A stretch of DNA of 55,500 bases from Adiantum capillus-veneris (GCA_014529385.2 CM043944.1:88876884-88932383); one strand, 5' to 3'. Positions 44,101-53,981 are shown, counted from the first letter of the stretch. The notes: generated by a model from the letters alone, not told the origin. Numbers and translations: made by a program.

Positions 44101-46284
44101 CATACGTTTGATCATTAAACAATCCTTAGCTTGGTGACCATACCTACCACATGCGTTGCAAGTTCCATTAAATTTTACTCTAAACGTAGGGCACTCACTA
44201 GTGCTATGTGGACCTAAGCAAATGGAACACCATTGTTGCTCCCTTCTTGGATACATGTGACTATTTTGAGGGGGTCGATTATCCTTAAGAGACTCTTGGA
44301 TTGCCTTGGTGAGGTCTGTCAAGAATGTCTCAAATACCTTTGGCTCATTGGCAATGGGCTTTGCAGTCATGGGTTCATACTCAATGGCTTGTGAGCTAGT
44401 GGATCTCGTGTCGGTAGACACCCTCATGCCTGCTATCATCAAGTTGTCCTCTAATTGGATTGCATTGGCAGTGACATCTTCCCAGGTTGTGATACCTCTA
44501 ATCACTAGTCCATTATAGATTCCTTCATTCCTCAACCCTCGAATGAATCGATCAAGTAGTTGGTTATTGTTGAAGCGCTCATTTACAGGGCAGCGAGAGT
44601 TTAAGTGCTTTAGACGACTAATGAAGTCCCTTACTGACTCTCCTTCCTTATGTTCGGTCTTCTGTAGCTGAGATGCTACACCCCAAAGCACACCTTCTCG
44701 TATGTACTCCTTTAGAAACAACCTTCGAAGGGTAGGGTAGATTGTTTTCTCGTCCACCCTTAGGGTTCTATACCAATCTCCAGCCTTCCCACTTAATGTC
44801 AAGCTTAAGGCATTGCACTTATGTAGTTCGTTGCGTTCCCTTAAGGAATCACATACTTGTTCAAACACTTCAATGTGTTTCCTAGCATCTTCATCCCCAT
44901 TGAATTTTTGCATGAGTTTGGCAATTTGTACTGCCTTACTTCTAGGCTCTCTATCATATGCATGACGCATATTTTCCGCGATAGATCGACCTATGGTTTG
45001 AGCAAACGCTGCCAAGTCACCTATGTGAGGAGGCAGGGCCGGTGGAGGTACTCTTGGAATCATATGTGGGAGAGGAACGGGTACCGGTGTTGGCATATGT
45101 GTGGATGATGTAGGATATGGAACATAACCGGGCATAGGTCCACTCGGATAAGAGCTAGGGAGCGGCACTCGAGGAGCATAAGCAAGTGGTACAATTGGAG
45201 GTGTGGGGGCCATGTGTGCATAAGGGGCTAGAGGCACATACGGTCGAGGCCCCATATTAGGTACTACGACACTAGGTAGTGGCACTGCGCTAACCATAGA
45301 TGTCATCGGTACATTCTCTGTCAGGCTTATCCCTGGAGTGAGCACTGTGTTTTCCTTGATAGAGGGTTGAGCCAAGTTAGGGAAGCTAAAGTTTTCGCTC
45401 GGAGGCTCAGATTGCATAGAGACCCCAGGTGAAATGACGTAAGATGGGTCCATGGGGCTCATTAGAGGAGTCTCCATTTGTGATAGAGTAGGCTGTTGAG
45501 CCTTGCTCGTATCCAAAAATCTCATGGGGCCAGTTGAGAGTATATTTACCCCTCGGTTTTGCCTTTCTGATTGAATAATGCCATGGATAACATTACAGAT
45601 CATTTTCTGTTGATCTTCGATGCTCGTGGCACTAGAGGTGGATTGTACAATCTCTATCCATCCTACATGGTAGGCGTGGCCAGAGTGTAGATCCGTCAAC
45701 ACCTCAGTGTGGAGGTCGTATGTCCAATGATCATTAATGAACAATCCTTCTAGAGTCGACGTGTTAACGGTTTCTTGTGAGGTAGAAGCAATGTTGCTCC
45801 CCGTGGTTTTACTTGTCACCAACGGTACTCTAGAGGGAACTTCTGAAGGAGGCAGCTCAACAGGGCCTTCTTGGTAAGAAGTTGGCAGGATATCCACATG
45901 GACACTCTTTGGGGGTGTGGGGTCCACGTGCGATGTGAAAGGAGAGTCCACTTCCCCACCCCCTTCGTGTGCTTCATTTGCATCAGGTTCCGAGCGAGTA
46001 GCTCTACCTAATGTTTCCATGAAACGGCTAAACATACTAGTACTAGGCTGTGGAGCTTCGGGAGGTGCATGGCCTTCTCTCTCAGTGTTTTGGGTAGGGT
46101 ATGCTTCCATGATTTCTGAGTCGGAGGAGGAATCACTAGCGGCTATTTTAGGGTCTTGGGTGGTGCTACCTTGTGTCCCCGCTGAGGGTCTAGAGCTTAT
46201 CGTGGATGGGTAATGGGTGTCCGTATGAACAGAGGCACCCTCAATATGCTCGTGTTCTAGCACCCGCCCAGAGCGTAAGTGCAT
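41104..46284 (-). CDS. Giant Gag-protease polyprotein (1,726 aa), no Pol
   Basis: One uninterrupted frame from ATG at 46284 (MHLRSGRVLEHE). Residues 1-450 are Ser/Thr/Pro-rich, probably disordered, with a Pro-rich stretch at ~330-430. A Ty3-type Gag fold covers ~455-620 (SGKAGDWYRTL, W504; EGVLWGVASQLQ; DFISRLKHL). Four zinc knuckles: C686-X2-C-X3-H-X4-C698, C709-X2-C-X4-H-X4-C722, 861-873 (CYECGGPHRVAEC) and 899-911 (CNRCGIDHLIAQC). A charged linker (~950-1200) precedes a retropepsin with active site D1297 (ILDGGAGVSIVT) and the family's ILGRPFM strand. The last ~320 residues are Lys/Arg-rich with four W-V/I-P-K motifs (W1516, W1550, W1569, W1614). Gag would form the particle and protease cleave it; DNA synthesis and integration must be supplied in trans. 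Ordinary Gag-protease segments are far shorter. Confidence 0.9.
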   Translation of the reverse strand: MHLRSGRVLEHEHIEGASVHTDTHYPSTISSRPSAGTQGSTTQDPKIAASDSSSDSEIMEAYPTQNTEREGHAPPEAPQPSTSMFSRFMETLGRATRSEPDANEAHEGGGEVDSPFTSHVDPTPPKSVHVDILPTSYQEGPVELPPSEVPSRVPLVTSKTTGSNIASTSQETVNTSTLEGLFINDHWTYDLHTEVLTDLHSGHAYHVGWIEIVQSTSSATSIEDQQKMICNVIHGIIQSERQNRGVNILSTGPMRFLDTSKAQQPTLSQMETPLMSPMDPSYVISPGVSMQSEPPSENFSFPNLAQPSIKENTVLTPGISLTENVPMTSMVSAVPLPSVVVPNMGPRPYVPLAPYAHMAPTPPIVPLAYAPRVPLPSSYPSGPMPGYVPYPTSSTHMPTPVPVPLPHMIPRVPPPALPPHIGDLAAFAQTIGRSIAENMRHAYDREPRSKAVQIAKLMQKFNGDEDARKHIEVFEQVCDSLRERNELHKCNALSLTLSGKAGDWYRTLRVDEKTIYPTLRRLFLKEYIREGVLWGVASQLQKTEHKEGESVRDFISRLKHLNSRCPVNERFNNNQLLDRFIRGLRNEGIYNGLVIRGITTWEDVTANAIQLEDNLMIAGMRVSTDTRSTSSQAIEYEPMTAKPIANEPKVFETFLTDLTKAIQESLKDNRPPQNSHMYPRREQQWCSICLGPHSTSECPTFRVKFNGTCNACGRYGHQAKDCLMIKRMMANRPPVAWTDAPRAPVLMPTPPVEQLPQHMVPRSQNVVQTTPLPPPVLGPQPPHPRVAPMNQVGCEPSNAYADGCEEEIDTSIAYGLDTLEECPIYYMEDCWGQVKPVYQAAALASRGQNINTQARRPPLQCYECGGPHRVAECPIRLQKNAAQMQMNQGSTSAMPILTCNRCGIDHLIAQCPYNPNAPKITPLNLVEIASVTPPIPPVAPAYAITRSMLQGPGHILEERDTVSVIQAKKNKTRRKKSQNMENSKPSSKTNIGTGDDPVYMNDLEDDSDSVETMETRTNTTKGKTDKENRNMEPNENRIRENHKEPLKTPQVFPNPIQDPQDKPQGQKGKNHKKKIGTYPNPVDEIKQVKHLRGLVEETQRKLEPEPMHIKIHDTMFPTQVHPPHMNHRPLAISSIIQEGSEDGTSESEHTPFLLERMFNKGIPDPIEEYEIPSSPVPSQGPTPCKTPMNVAKLVDFMSSEVRTTIIAKLYGDPELFLALRAFLNGELRTGLPQFAQPNRPDSIMIDEENHVQSLDLDGHESVIEVPINELGQYFEGDESNATLPITTKGLTIKGILDGGAGVSIVTKDCWESMGKPRLSVTNIVVKMANGTIAKPMGMLKDLKIKVLGHKVRHTFIVMDFSKHLMSYEMILGRPFMREAQMVHDWSKNHVYLQFQDSVLRVDLVTGKVHPLGSKTIIDHLFDTTVHSAPLQYCYTCKKDTDIGQDSPYMDVLPGMTESDNVDWVHLASTIDTWGNRGTTWVTPEGDEMPIPLNMLQAMHIASDKTHPNVTKKTYKWVPKASFVTIASAKKQKPCKKRTTRSKKSKKMLRWIPKRLLEAQGYYQGNDQIWVPKRRLCSYRSPDPSEPNPVAPKRINDCGKKKITECYTPAPELVWVPKKERFVPPSSGRGESHEDSSSSCNTSIEVKASTPPPSIVVDLNEATKESTPLSVQESPDEPLQVRSWESTLPPLQLDKAPRVIENYWQKSSPITNWNNWFQRVTNSFQTV

Positions 46285-47390
46285 GTGCTTTTGATACCCT
46301 AAGGTGTCAAAAAGCTGCTCTAGGAGGTCTTGTGACTAGTTTTTAGCGTGTTTTTTGTTTGTTTTTTTGCTAGATTTTTTAGAGCGTGTCGTGGAATGGG
46401 CCGTGTGATAGCTCGAAACGAGCGTATCGGTCAGAGGGTCGTGCCGTGCTTTACAGCCCTCCGTTTGGTCACTCTATGCCCTCGGAATCCCTAAAACTGT
46501 CAATTTCCAGTAGGGAACTAGGCCCAAACTAGAAAGTCTAAGGGTGCAAGTGGGAAGAGAAAGGAGGAGAGTGGAGGACTTGTCCCACATCCTCTCATTC
46601 CCTCTTGAGGGAGTAGGGTATATATATAAGAGTGAGTCTAGTATATATCATAAGATTGAGGCCTGGGCCTAGGCTCGGGCTCAGGGAAATGATCCCGATC
46701 CCGATCTATCTTTTATACAAACCAACCCGTCCGTTTTAAGAGTCACGTTTTTTATTTTCGAAAAATTTCGCCGCCCACTCACTCGCGTTTTTTATTTCCG
46801 ATTTTTTTTTTTGAAAATATTTTTTTTCCCAGATTTTTTTTTTTTTGGAGAAATTTTTTTTTTAAAATTTTTTTTCTTTTTGGTGCAAAAAATACAGAAA
46901 TTGAAAACGCAGATATGCAAAAATTGCAGTAAACCCAGATATGCAGAAAATTGAAAAATGCAGAAATGCAGGAATTGCAAGAAATTGCAGAAATTGCAGA
47001 AAAAACGCAGAAATTGCAGAAAATTAAAAAAACGCAGAAATGCAGAAAATTGCAGAAATTGAAAACGCAGATATGCAGAAATTGCAGAAAACGCAGATAT
47101 GCAGAAATTTCAGAAAACGCAGAAATTGAAAAAACAGAAATTGCAGAAATTGCAGAAAATTAAAAAAACGCAGAAATGCAAAAAATTGCAGAAATTGAAA
47201 ACGCCGAACTTGAAAATGCAGAAATTGCGGAAATTGAAAAAACGCAGACAATAGCAGAAATTGAAACTTGACAGCAAATGCAGAAAACGCAAAAAACAGA
47301 AATCTCCACACACTCCTTCCCTACCTTTCCTATGATAGAAATTGCACCACAAGGAAGCGTAAAGTGCTAACCGAGCTTAGTGTAGGGCAT
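46285..47390 (-). other. Leader of the Gag-protease element, with degenerate TTTCTGCAA repeats
   Basis: 1.1 kb between primer site and ATG. From about 46870 to 47300 the plus strand is a degenerate array of GCAGAAATT / GCAGAAAACGCAGA / ATATGCAG units (more than 25 CAGAAA or CAGATA cores); in RNA sense TTTCTGC. Next to it (46800-46880) are long A runs in RNA sense. The rest (46285-46790) has no repeats or gene. Confidence 0.75.
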
Positions 47391-47409
47391 ATCCCCGGCA
47401 ACGGCGCCA
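47391..47409 (-). other. Primer-binding site, tRNA-Asp
   Basis: Element-sense TGGCGCCGTTGCCGGGGAT is a perfect complement of the 3' end of plant tRNA-Asp (…CCCCGGCAACGGCGCCA), four bases inside the 5' LTR. Confidence 0.92.
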
Positions 47410-47413
47410 AAAA

Positions 47414-47988
47414 TGTGCGCTCCTTGCCGCACTGTCGAAGCAAGGGACTTGCCAATACACCGTATGCGAGCCACAAACGGCTCCAAGCACACAACAAGCC
47501 TAAACTAGCAAGCTCAAGAAAACAAAGGGTGTGTCACTCACAGCTCTACGCTCGCCTTCGTGGTGGATTCCTCGCCGCGATGAAGAAGAAGCTGCAGTCG
47601 TGCCGCGCTCAACCGCTTCGCCGCCGTCGTGCCTTCGTAATGCTCGATCGCACACACACTCTCCCTCTCTCTCTCTCTCACACACACACACACAAGGAGG
47701 TGAAGAAGAAGAAGATGGAGATGGAGCAAGAGCACTCTTCAATTGCACAAATGAGAGAATGAGTAAAAATTAGGTTTAGTTGGCTTTTATAGGAGCTCAC
47801 CCCATTCACACTTGGGCGCCCATGCTTAGCCAACTAACCCTAGCATGTCCAAGTTAGAGTGCGCCTCTCATCGACGATCACTCTTACCCTTTTCCTATTG
47901 GTCCGACAAGCCCGGTACCTGACTCTACCAAATACATAATACGCGTCCATCGTAGGTGATGGGTGTCCGTGAGCCGTGAGGGTTAACA
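47414..47988 (-). repeat. 5' LTR of the Gag-protease element
   Basis: Near-identical to 38914-39490. Carries the element's promoter (next entry). Confidence 0.95.
47758..47901 (-). promoter_or_regulatory. LTR promoter: TATA box and CCAAT box
   Basis: On the minus strand CTCCTATAAAAGC places TATAAAA at plus 47785-47791, with CCAAT (GGACCAATAGG) about 110 bp upstream at 47897-47901. Transcription would be expected to begin near 47758, in CTCATTCTCTC, defining U3 as the first ~230 bp of the LTR. Confidence 0.7.
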
Positions 47989-48046
47989 GCGTCCTTGCTC
48001 AAAAAGTTGCAGATTGTAGCCGGTGCTGCCCGTTGAAGACTCGGCA

Positions 48047-48691
<645 letters not shown>

Positions 48692-49379
48692 TTATTATCG
48701 TCCTCGGAGGTCAAATATGACCTATGGGACCAAAGTTACATGTGATGTAGTATGTGTATGGCTGATGAGTGACTCTCGATGTTCCAAAATTGTAGTGATG
48801 AGAGTCGCAATGGAGAGCCCACACTTTAGCTGGGAGAGGAAAGTGTGTAGGTCTAAGTTATGGCTGAAAATGTGAGAGAAGCAAGTTCGGATGTGATCAA
48901 AAGCTGAGCACTCTAGTAGTGTGTGGTACTCAGACTCTCGAACTTGCAGTGAGCATAATGTGCACAATCGATTTGACTCTTCTCCATTGCCCCAACGCCC
49001 TATCTCGCATCGAAGGAAATGGGAGCTAAGCCGAATTGCTGCGATAGTGCGTATCGCGGACAAGGGAATAGGCTCAAGAATGTAAGTGTGAGTACGGTTT
49101 CCTCTCTCAGCGAAGAACATGGTTTTGTAGTTGGGGGCAATATAGGTGGTGTAATGTATGAAGCGTGACCCACCGGATTTCTCCCAAGCCGTAATACATT
49201 GGCGTTGTAGAAAAGCTTCATTCACTTGAGAGTCAATTGAAGCATCATGTAGCAAGTGTAATGCATCCCATCTCCCAAACCACTTCTTTATGTCTTGCAT
49301 CCATCCCGTGCTCAAGATCTTGCTTTTATGCGTCTTTTGAACTTTTTTGCTTGCTTCCCATGCAATTGTAGGAAGTCGA

Positions 49380-49382
<3 letters not shown>
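48692..49382 (-). mobile_element. 5'-truncated LINE (copy B), post-RT region
   Basis: Minus-strand frame 49315-48722 (197 codons) carries the C-terminal ORF2 region: WMQDIKKWFGRWDALHLLHD, then AERGNRTHTYILEPIPLSAI, and a zinc-finger C-X2-C-X9-H-X4-C (CTLCSLQVRESEYHTLLEC) typical of plant LINE C-termini. The 3' end is ...GAGGACGATAATAAAATC followed by (TATC)n and GA/TC tract, identical to copy A. No RT or endonuclease is present: 5' truncation during target-primed reverse transcription. Confidence 0.85.
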
Positions 49383-49384
<2 letters not shown>

Positions 49385-49413
<29 letters not shown>

Positions 49414-49654
49414 GACTTTCAGTCAGTGCTCGGGAGAAATCATTTTTTCAAACATGCAAAATTCCTTTCCTCGATTTTGTCAAGAGAAAAAGTAAATTAG
49501 GTAATTTCTTCGCGTTTTTATACTATTTTCTCTATTTTGGGGCGGAATTTCTCCCTTCCCCTTGCTCTCGACCAACATTTTTGAAATTGAAAACGGCACG
49601 ATATTAAGTTGAGACACATTTTTCTTGAACACTGCTTCCAGTGCTTTGATGGAG

Positions 49655-49737
<83 letters not shown>

Positions 49738-50044
49738 AACCCATTTGTTCTTGTCGGTGACGACTTTCAGCTGTCTGCATTGGTATCTGCGCATGAGAGA
49801 GAGAGAGACGACTTTCAGTCAGTGCTCAGGAAAAATCATTTTTTCAAACATGCAAAATTCCTTTCCTTGATTTTGTCGAGAGAAAAAGTTTTAAAATTAG
49901 GTAATTTCTTCTCGTTTTTACACTATTTTTGTATTTTGGGGCGGAATTTCTCCCTTTCCCCTTGCCCTCAACCGGCATTTTTGAAATTGAAAACGGCACG
50001 ATATTAAGCTGAGACACATTTTTCCCAAGCATTGTTTCTAGTGC

Positions 50045-50083
<39 letters not shown>
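49385..50083. repeat. Tandemly duplicated ~400-bp unit flanked by GA tracts
   Basis: Segments 49409-49655 and 49807-50048 are ~88% identical (CGACTTTCAGTCAGTGCTC, TTTTTCAAACATGCAAAATTCC, TTGGGGCGGAATTTCTCCC, ATTGAAAACGGCACGATATTAAG), each bordered by GA tracts (49384-49410, 49660-49732, 50048-50081). The spacer 49737-49805 repeats the CGACTTTCAGCTGTCTGCATTGGTATC-type unit of the preceding array. Confidence 0.85.
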
Positions 50084-50085
<2 letters not shown>

Positions 50086-51284
50086 TAGATTTTATTATCG
50101 TCCTCGGAGGTCAAATATCCATAAAGAAGAACCGGTGTCACCAATGCATCAAAAAGATACTTCTTGAGAACCCAACACTTGATGTTTCCCGCATTACACA
50201 TGTTCTCAAATGCATAATATGCTCTCTTTCCCGCTTCCAAACGACGCATAGCACATTCATGCCACTTGTGATTGGATGGAACCTCAAGGCCAAGGTACTT
50301 AAAGCTCTCAACAACTTCAAGTGTCTCGTTGTTGTACACAATGCATGGCTTCTCCTTATGGTTGGTTTTCACAAGCATAACCTTTGTTTTGGATTCATTT
50401 ACAATCAGCCCACTATGCAAGCAAAAGTTCTCAAGGACAACCATAAGCTTTTGTGCATCTTCTAAAGTGTGTGCTAGAAGCACTACATCATCCGCATACA
50501 ACAAAAGCATGATTACCGCATTGCAAATAGTGACCTCTTCAATGCCTTCTTCTTGCATAAAGTCAAGTACCATTTGTTCCAATTGATCGATGCATAGACC
50601 AAAGAGAGTTGGTGACAATGGACATCCTTGTTTAACCCCAATAGTGCTTACAAAAATTTCTGAAATTTCTCTTCCCATGCGCAATTGACAAATCACCTTC
50701 TCATAGATTCGAGAAACCGCAAGCATAAACTCACTTGGCACTTGGAGTTCTTCCATCCTTCTCCACAAATTGTTACGTGGAATCATATCAAAGGCTTTCT
50801 TAAAGTCCACAAAACAACAATACAATCGCTTGCCTTTCAACCGACTTTCCTCCATGAGAACACGAAGAGTGACAAGATGATCAATGGTGCTATGGCATCG
50901 ACGAAAACCCGCTTGTCCCTTTGCACGTTTGTCATTCTCTTCAGCCCAATCACTCAATTTCATCTCCATTATGCACCCAAACAACTTTTCCATAAGAGAC
51001 CCAATCATTATAGTCCGGTAGTTGCTTACATTCTTTACATCCCCTCCTTTATGCAAAGGCTTAACCCAATTAGTACTCCAATCATAAGGCATACCATGTT
51101 GAAGTGCAAGGTTGAACATATCACACATCCACTCATGGGTAAAATCTCCCGTCCATTTGATCATCTCTGGCTTGATACCTTGAAGATCTCCCGCTTTGCG
51201 AGTGGCCAACTTTTCAAGCCCACCGCATACATCCTCAATAGTAAAAAAAGACGGCATACATGGGAGTGAACCATAAAATGGCAT
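50004..51284 (-). CDS. LINE ORF2, reverse transcriptase part (truncated, reads into repeat)
   Basis: Same frame as the endonuclease, one stop and one codon away. RT motifs: GFRRCHSTIDHLVTLR, FVDFKKAFDMIPR (motif A), GVKQGCPLSPTLFG (motif B) and LLYADDVVLLA (motif C, YADD at 50498-50487), then FKYLGLEV and CNAGNIKCWVLKKYLF. After LVTPVLLYGY the frame enters the LINE 3' terminus and GA tract; these last ~45 codons are not native. The missing post-RT region includes the zinc finger kept in copy B. Confidence 0.88.
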
Positions 51285-51287
51285 TTT

Positions 51288-52646
51288 TTAAGTATTTGCT
51301 TGCTCATATAATTGCCTACAATGTGTGTACATATCCACTAGACTCAAGTTACCAAAATTCTCAACCCGCTTGCCTCTCAAGTTTCTCCAAAATCTTCCAC
51401 ATGCATGTGCCTTTTCTTGGACTTGAAATTCTTGTTGCTTTACTTCCCATCTTCTTCTCTTCTTTTGAATCAATGCCTTGTATGTATGCAAATGACTTTG
51501 ATAGTTGTCTTTGTCCATAGTTGCATCAAGCTTTATCAAGGACTTTCGAGCATCTTGACATTCTTTATCAAACCACCTTTTGCGTGATCTATCTTTGTTG
51601 ATACCATGGAGATGCTTTATGGCAAAGCATTCTTCCGCACAAGAAAAAATAGCTTTCTTGAAAGCTTCCCATTTAGTTTCCAATGGTGCATCACATTGAA
51701 GCTTTGTCATCCATAATTTTTGCTCAACCATTTCAATGTACATTGGTGCCCGTTTGAAATCCATACATAGTGATAACCTCTCTTTCCTTTGGCTGAGATT
51801 ATCATGCTTAGTTGCTTCTCCACATGAAAGGTCAATACATAGGGTGCGATGGTCGGATTCCGGGGTCCATTGACCAAACATAAAACTCTTTATGCGATAC
51901 ATGATGGCTTCAGAGAGTAGCATATAGTCAATCACACTATCCCCATTATGTCTCCTACATGTAAATCCATTGGTTCCACTCCACAAAGATACACCATTGG
52001 CAATGAGCATACCCGTGCTATTACACATGTGTAAAAGTAACTTTCCATAGTGATCCGGCTCTTTCTCATCCATTGAAGTACGATCATACAAGTGAACTTC
52101 CTCCAACTCCCTTGAAATGTATGGCATATCAAATTGTTGAGTATCATGTTGCAATGTTTTTGTGCGAGCATTCATATCCCCAAATACAATAACATCACCT
52201 TCACCTTTGAAATAAGCAATGTCCTCTTCCAAATCAGAAAATGGTTGATCTCTATCCATGCAAGCATAAAAGGGAGAATCATGATGAGGAATATAGCAAC
52301 CGGCTACAAAAATGGGTGCTCTTTTTGGTGTCATAATTTTCAGCCATACATAACGTTTGTACTTGTCATCTTTCACAATTGATACAAAATCTTCCAATCC
52401 TTTCTTAACCATACATGCTAACCCTCCTTGTCCTCTTCCTTGCTTGAGATTCTTTGACCACATCAATGAATGTACATTGTAATGCTCCAAGCCATTAATC
52501 CTTTGTGTATCATGCTCCCAAGTTTCAACAAGAAGTACAACATCGGCTTTGCTTGTTAGTTCATCAATGCCAACCCCCGCATTCCATGGGTATCCATTAC
52601 AATTCCAAAAGCATATTTTCAATTGTAACTCGGTCTCATAGGTCAC
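51288..52646 (-). CDS. LINE ORF2, APE-type endonuclease part
   Basis: Follows the ORF1 TAG in the same frame after two codons (GGA TGT); no in-frame ATG precedes the domain, the first possible codon being GTG at 52646. Apurinic-endonuclease motifs in order: FWNCNG (~13-18), LLVETWEH (catalytic E41), VAGCYIPHHDS, VFGDMNART and the C-terminal SDHRTLCIDL. It nicks target DNA to prime reverse transcription. The connecting region to RT follows. A TAA at 51290-51288 interrupts the polyprotein just before RT, with the frame continuing beyond it. Confidence 0.85.
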   Translation of the reverse strand: MTYETELQLKICFWNCNGYPWNAGVGIDELTSKADVVLLVETWEHDTQRINGLEHYNVHSLMWSKNLKQGRGQGGLACMVKKGLEDFVSIVKDDKYKRYVWLKIMTPKRAPIFVAGCYIPHHDSPFYACMDRDQPFSDLEEDIAYFKGEGDVIVFGDMNARTKTLQHDTQQFDMPYISRELEEVHLYDRTSMDEKEPDHYGKLLLHMCNSTGMLIANGVSLWSGTNGFTCRRHNGDSVIDYMLLSEAIMYRIKSFMFGQWTPESDHRTLCIDLSCGEATKHDNLSQRKERLSLCMDFKRAPMYIEMVEQKLWMTKLQCDAPLETKWEAFKKAIFSCAEECFAIKHLHGINKDRSRKRWFDKECQDARKSLIKLDATMDKDNYQSHLHTYKALIQKKRRRWEVKQQEFQVQEKAHACGRFWRNLRGKRVENFGNLSLVDMYTHCRQLYEQANT

Positions 52647-52652
52647 ACATCC

Positions 52653-53603
52653 CTATTTGCTTGAGAGACTTGCCTCCTCCTTGGGCACATTTTCTTCATG
52701 AGAGATCTCCTTGTTTTTATTATTCTTTTCCTCATATGCCTTGCGACGCATATTTTGTTGCTTAATAGTGCGATCTTCACATACAAAACATTTTGTATCC
52801 CTCAAATAGATTCAACCATTATCAAGGATAATCTTTCGCTTGGTCTCATCCGGCATGGTGCATACAATTGGCCATTCTCCCCAGCGAGAAGCTCCTTGCT
52901 TCCCCACTCTATGTGCTCCATAGACCATAACTCCGGACATGCCAAAGTGGGTTTTGAAGAAATCTTCAATAACAATGGCAAGAGAAGGAGGTGTCTCTAA
53001 CTTCTCTTCGGGAATTCCACGAATAACAATGTTCTTGGAACGTCGCTCCCGTTCCTTCAACTCCTCCACATCCACATTCTCAACATTCTTTGTTTGAACC
53101 ATAGCTTGCATGAGTGAGGAATTAGAAACCACATTGCTACCACATACATCAGCCCAAGACTTGTTTGTGCATACATTTTTCATGTCGCATACATCCCGGC
53201 TCATAGTGTCAAATTTCTCCTCTTTCAATACATGGTCATGCTCTACTTTGCTCATCCGCTCCTTCAAAGCATTCAAGTCCACAAGAGAGCATTTACATTC
53301 CTTGACTTCCTCTTCAAGTTGCATCAAACGTGTTGTTTGCATCTCAAGTGTCCTCTTGAGATTCTCATTCTCAACCACAAGTACCCTTAGTGTGCCATTC
53401 TCCATTGCAAGTGCTCGTAAGTCTTCGCCTTGTTTGTTTACGGTCTCTTGCAATGATACCAAGTACGCCATGATCATGGTTTCTGATGTCGTTGGTTGGG
53501 TGGTTGTGTTGCTATCTCCACACTTAGGAGATTTTGGATCATTTTCCACAATGGTTGTGGACCTTGTTGAAGAAGAAGAACCCTTGCAAGTGCCGGAAGA
53601 CAT
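52653..53603 (-). CDS. LINE ORF1 (coiled coil, RRM-like), one internal stop
   Basis: From ATG 53603: a Ser/Thr-rich start, a coiled coil (~45-125: ENGTLRVLVVENENLKR, MQLEEEVKE), then an RRM-like ORF1 core 'ERRSKNIVIRGIPEEK' (~185-200) and 'FFKTHFGMSG', 'GAHRVGKQG'. A TGA at 52814-52812 ends the open part at 263 residues. The same frame then continues 52 coding-like codons with a CFVCEDRT cysteine pair to a TAG at 52655-52653, so the TGA is probably a nonsense mutation. ORF1 proteins bind LINE RNA and act as nucleic-acid chaperones. Confidence 0.75.
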
Positions 53604-53832
53604 TGTATGTAAAATAGGAGATGAGAATCAATTTTGTTGAACCTGTTCACTTCGGAAATGCTGCTACAGAAATGCCTTCCATAACTCTGAAAATTTTTGT
53701 CTTTACATCAATGCGTAGAGGACTTCGTGCTCTTCGATTGAGGCTATAGATCACCCAAATCGGAGTTCGGATGAAGAAGTTATGATTAAAAGAGTGGACT
53801 GCTGTCTACTAGGTCAAAAAATGGCTGCGTTT

Positions 53833-53836
<4 letters not shown>

Positions 53837-53903
<67 letters not shown>

Positions 53904-53926
53904 AGCCCATCTATTCTTGCTGACGA

Positions 53927-53981
<55 letters not shown>

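Larger units (their letters stand above)
38914..47988 (-). mobile_element. Gag-protease-only LTR retrotransposon, young and structurally complete
   Basis: 9,075-bp minus-strand element: 5' LTR 47414-47988, tRNA-Asp primer site 47391-47409, leader, one 1,726-codon ORF 46284-41104, 1.6 kb of non-coding DNA, polypurine tract 39491-39503, 3' LTR 38914-39490. Target duplication GCGTC at 38909-38913 and 47989-47993. The LTRs (577 and 575 bp, TGTTAA...GCACA) differ by two substitutions plus microsatellite length. The ORF supplies Gag, zinc knuckles and protease, but no RT, RNase H or integrase is found anywhere in the element. With intact gene and fresh LTRs, it appears to be a recently mobile element using another element's Pol. 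Confidence 0.93.
50084..53836 (-). mobile_element. LINE (copy A): ORF1, endonuclease and RT, internally deleted 3' part
   Basis: Order on the minus strand: 5' UTR about 53836-53604, ORF1 53603-52653, APE-type endonuclease 52646-51291, RT 51284-50110, then the LINE terminus at 50100-50084. The terminus is joined directly to the RT, so the ~1 kb post-RT region seen in copies B and C is missing. The joint ATATTTGACC shares bases with both sides. Sequence related to the composite array lies on both sides (49737-50060 and 53880-54010), showing insertion into that array; the target duplication is hidden in GA repeats. Confidence 0.88.

Noticed and set aside
47268-47762. 164-residue basic frame on the plus strand, with a partial copy at 38903-39205
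   Set aside because: Runs through the LTR and leader of the minus-strand Gag-protease element, antisense; no domain.
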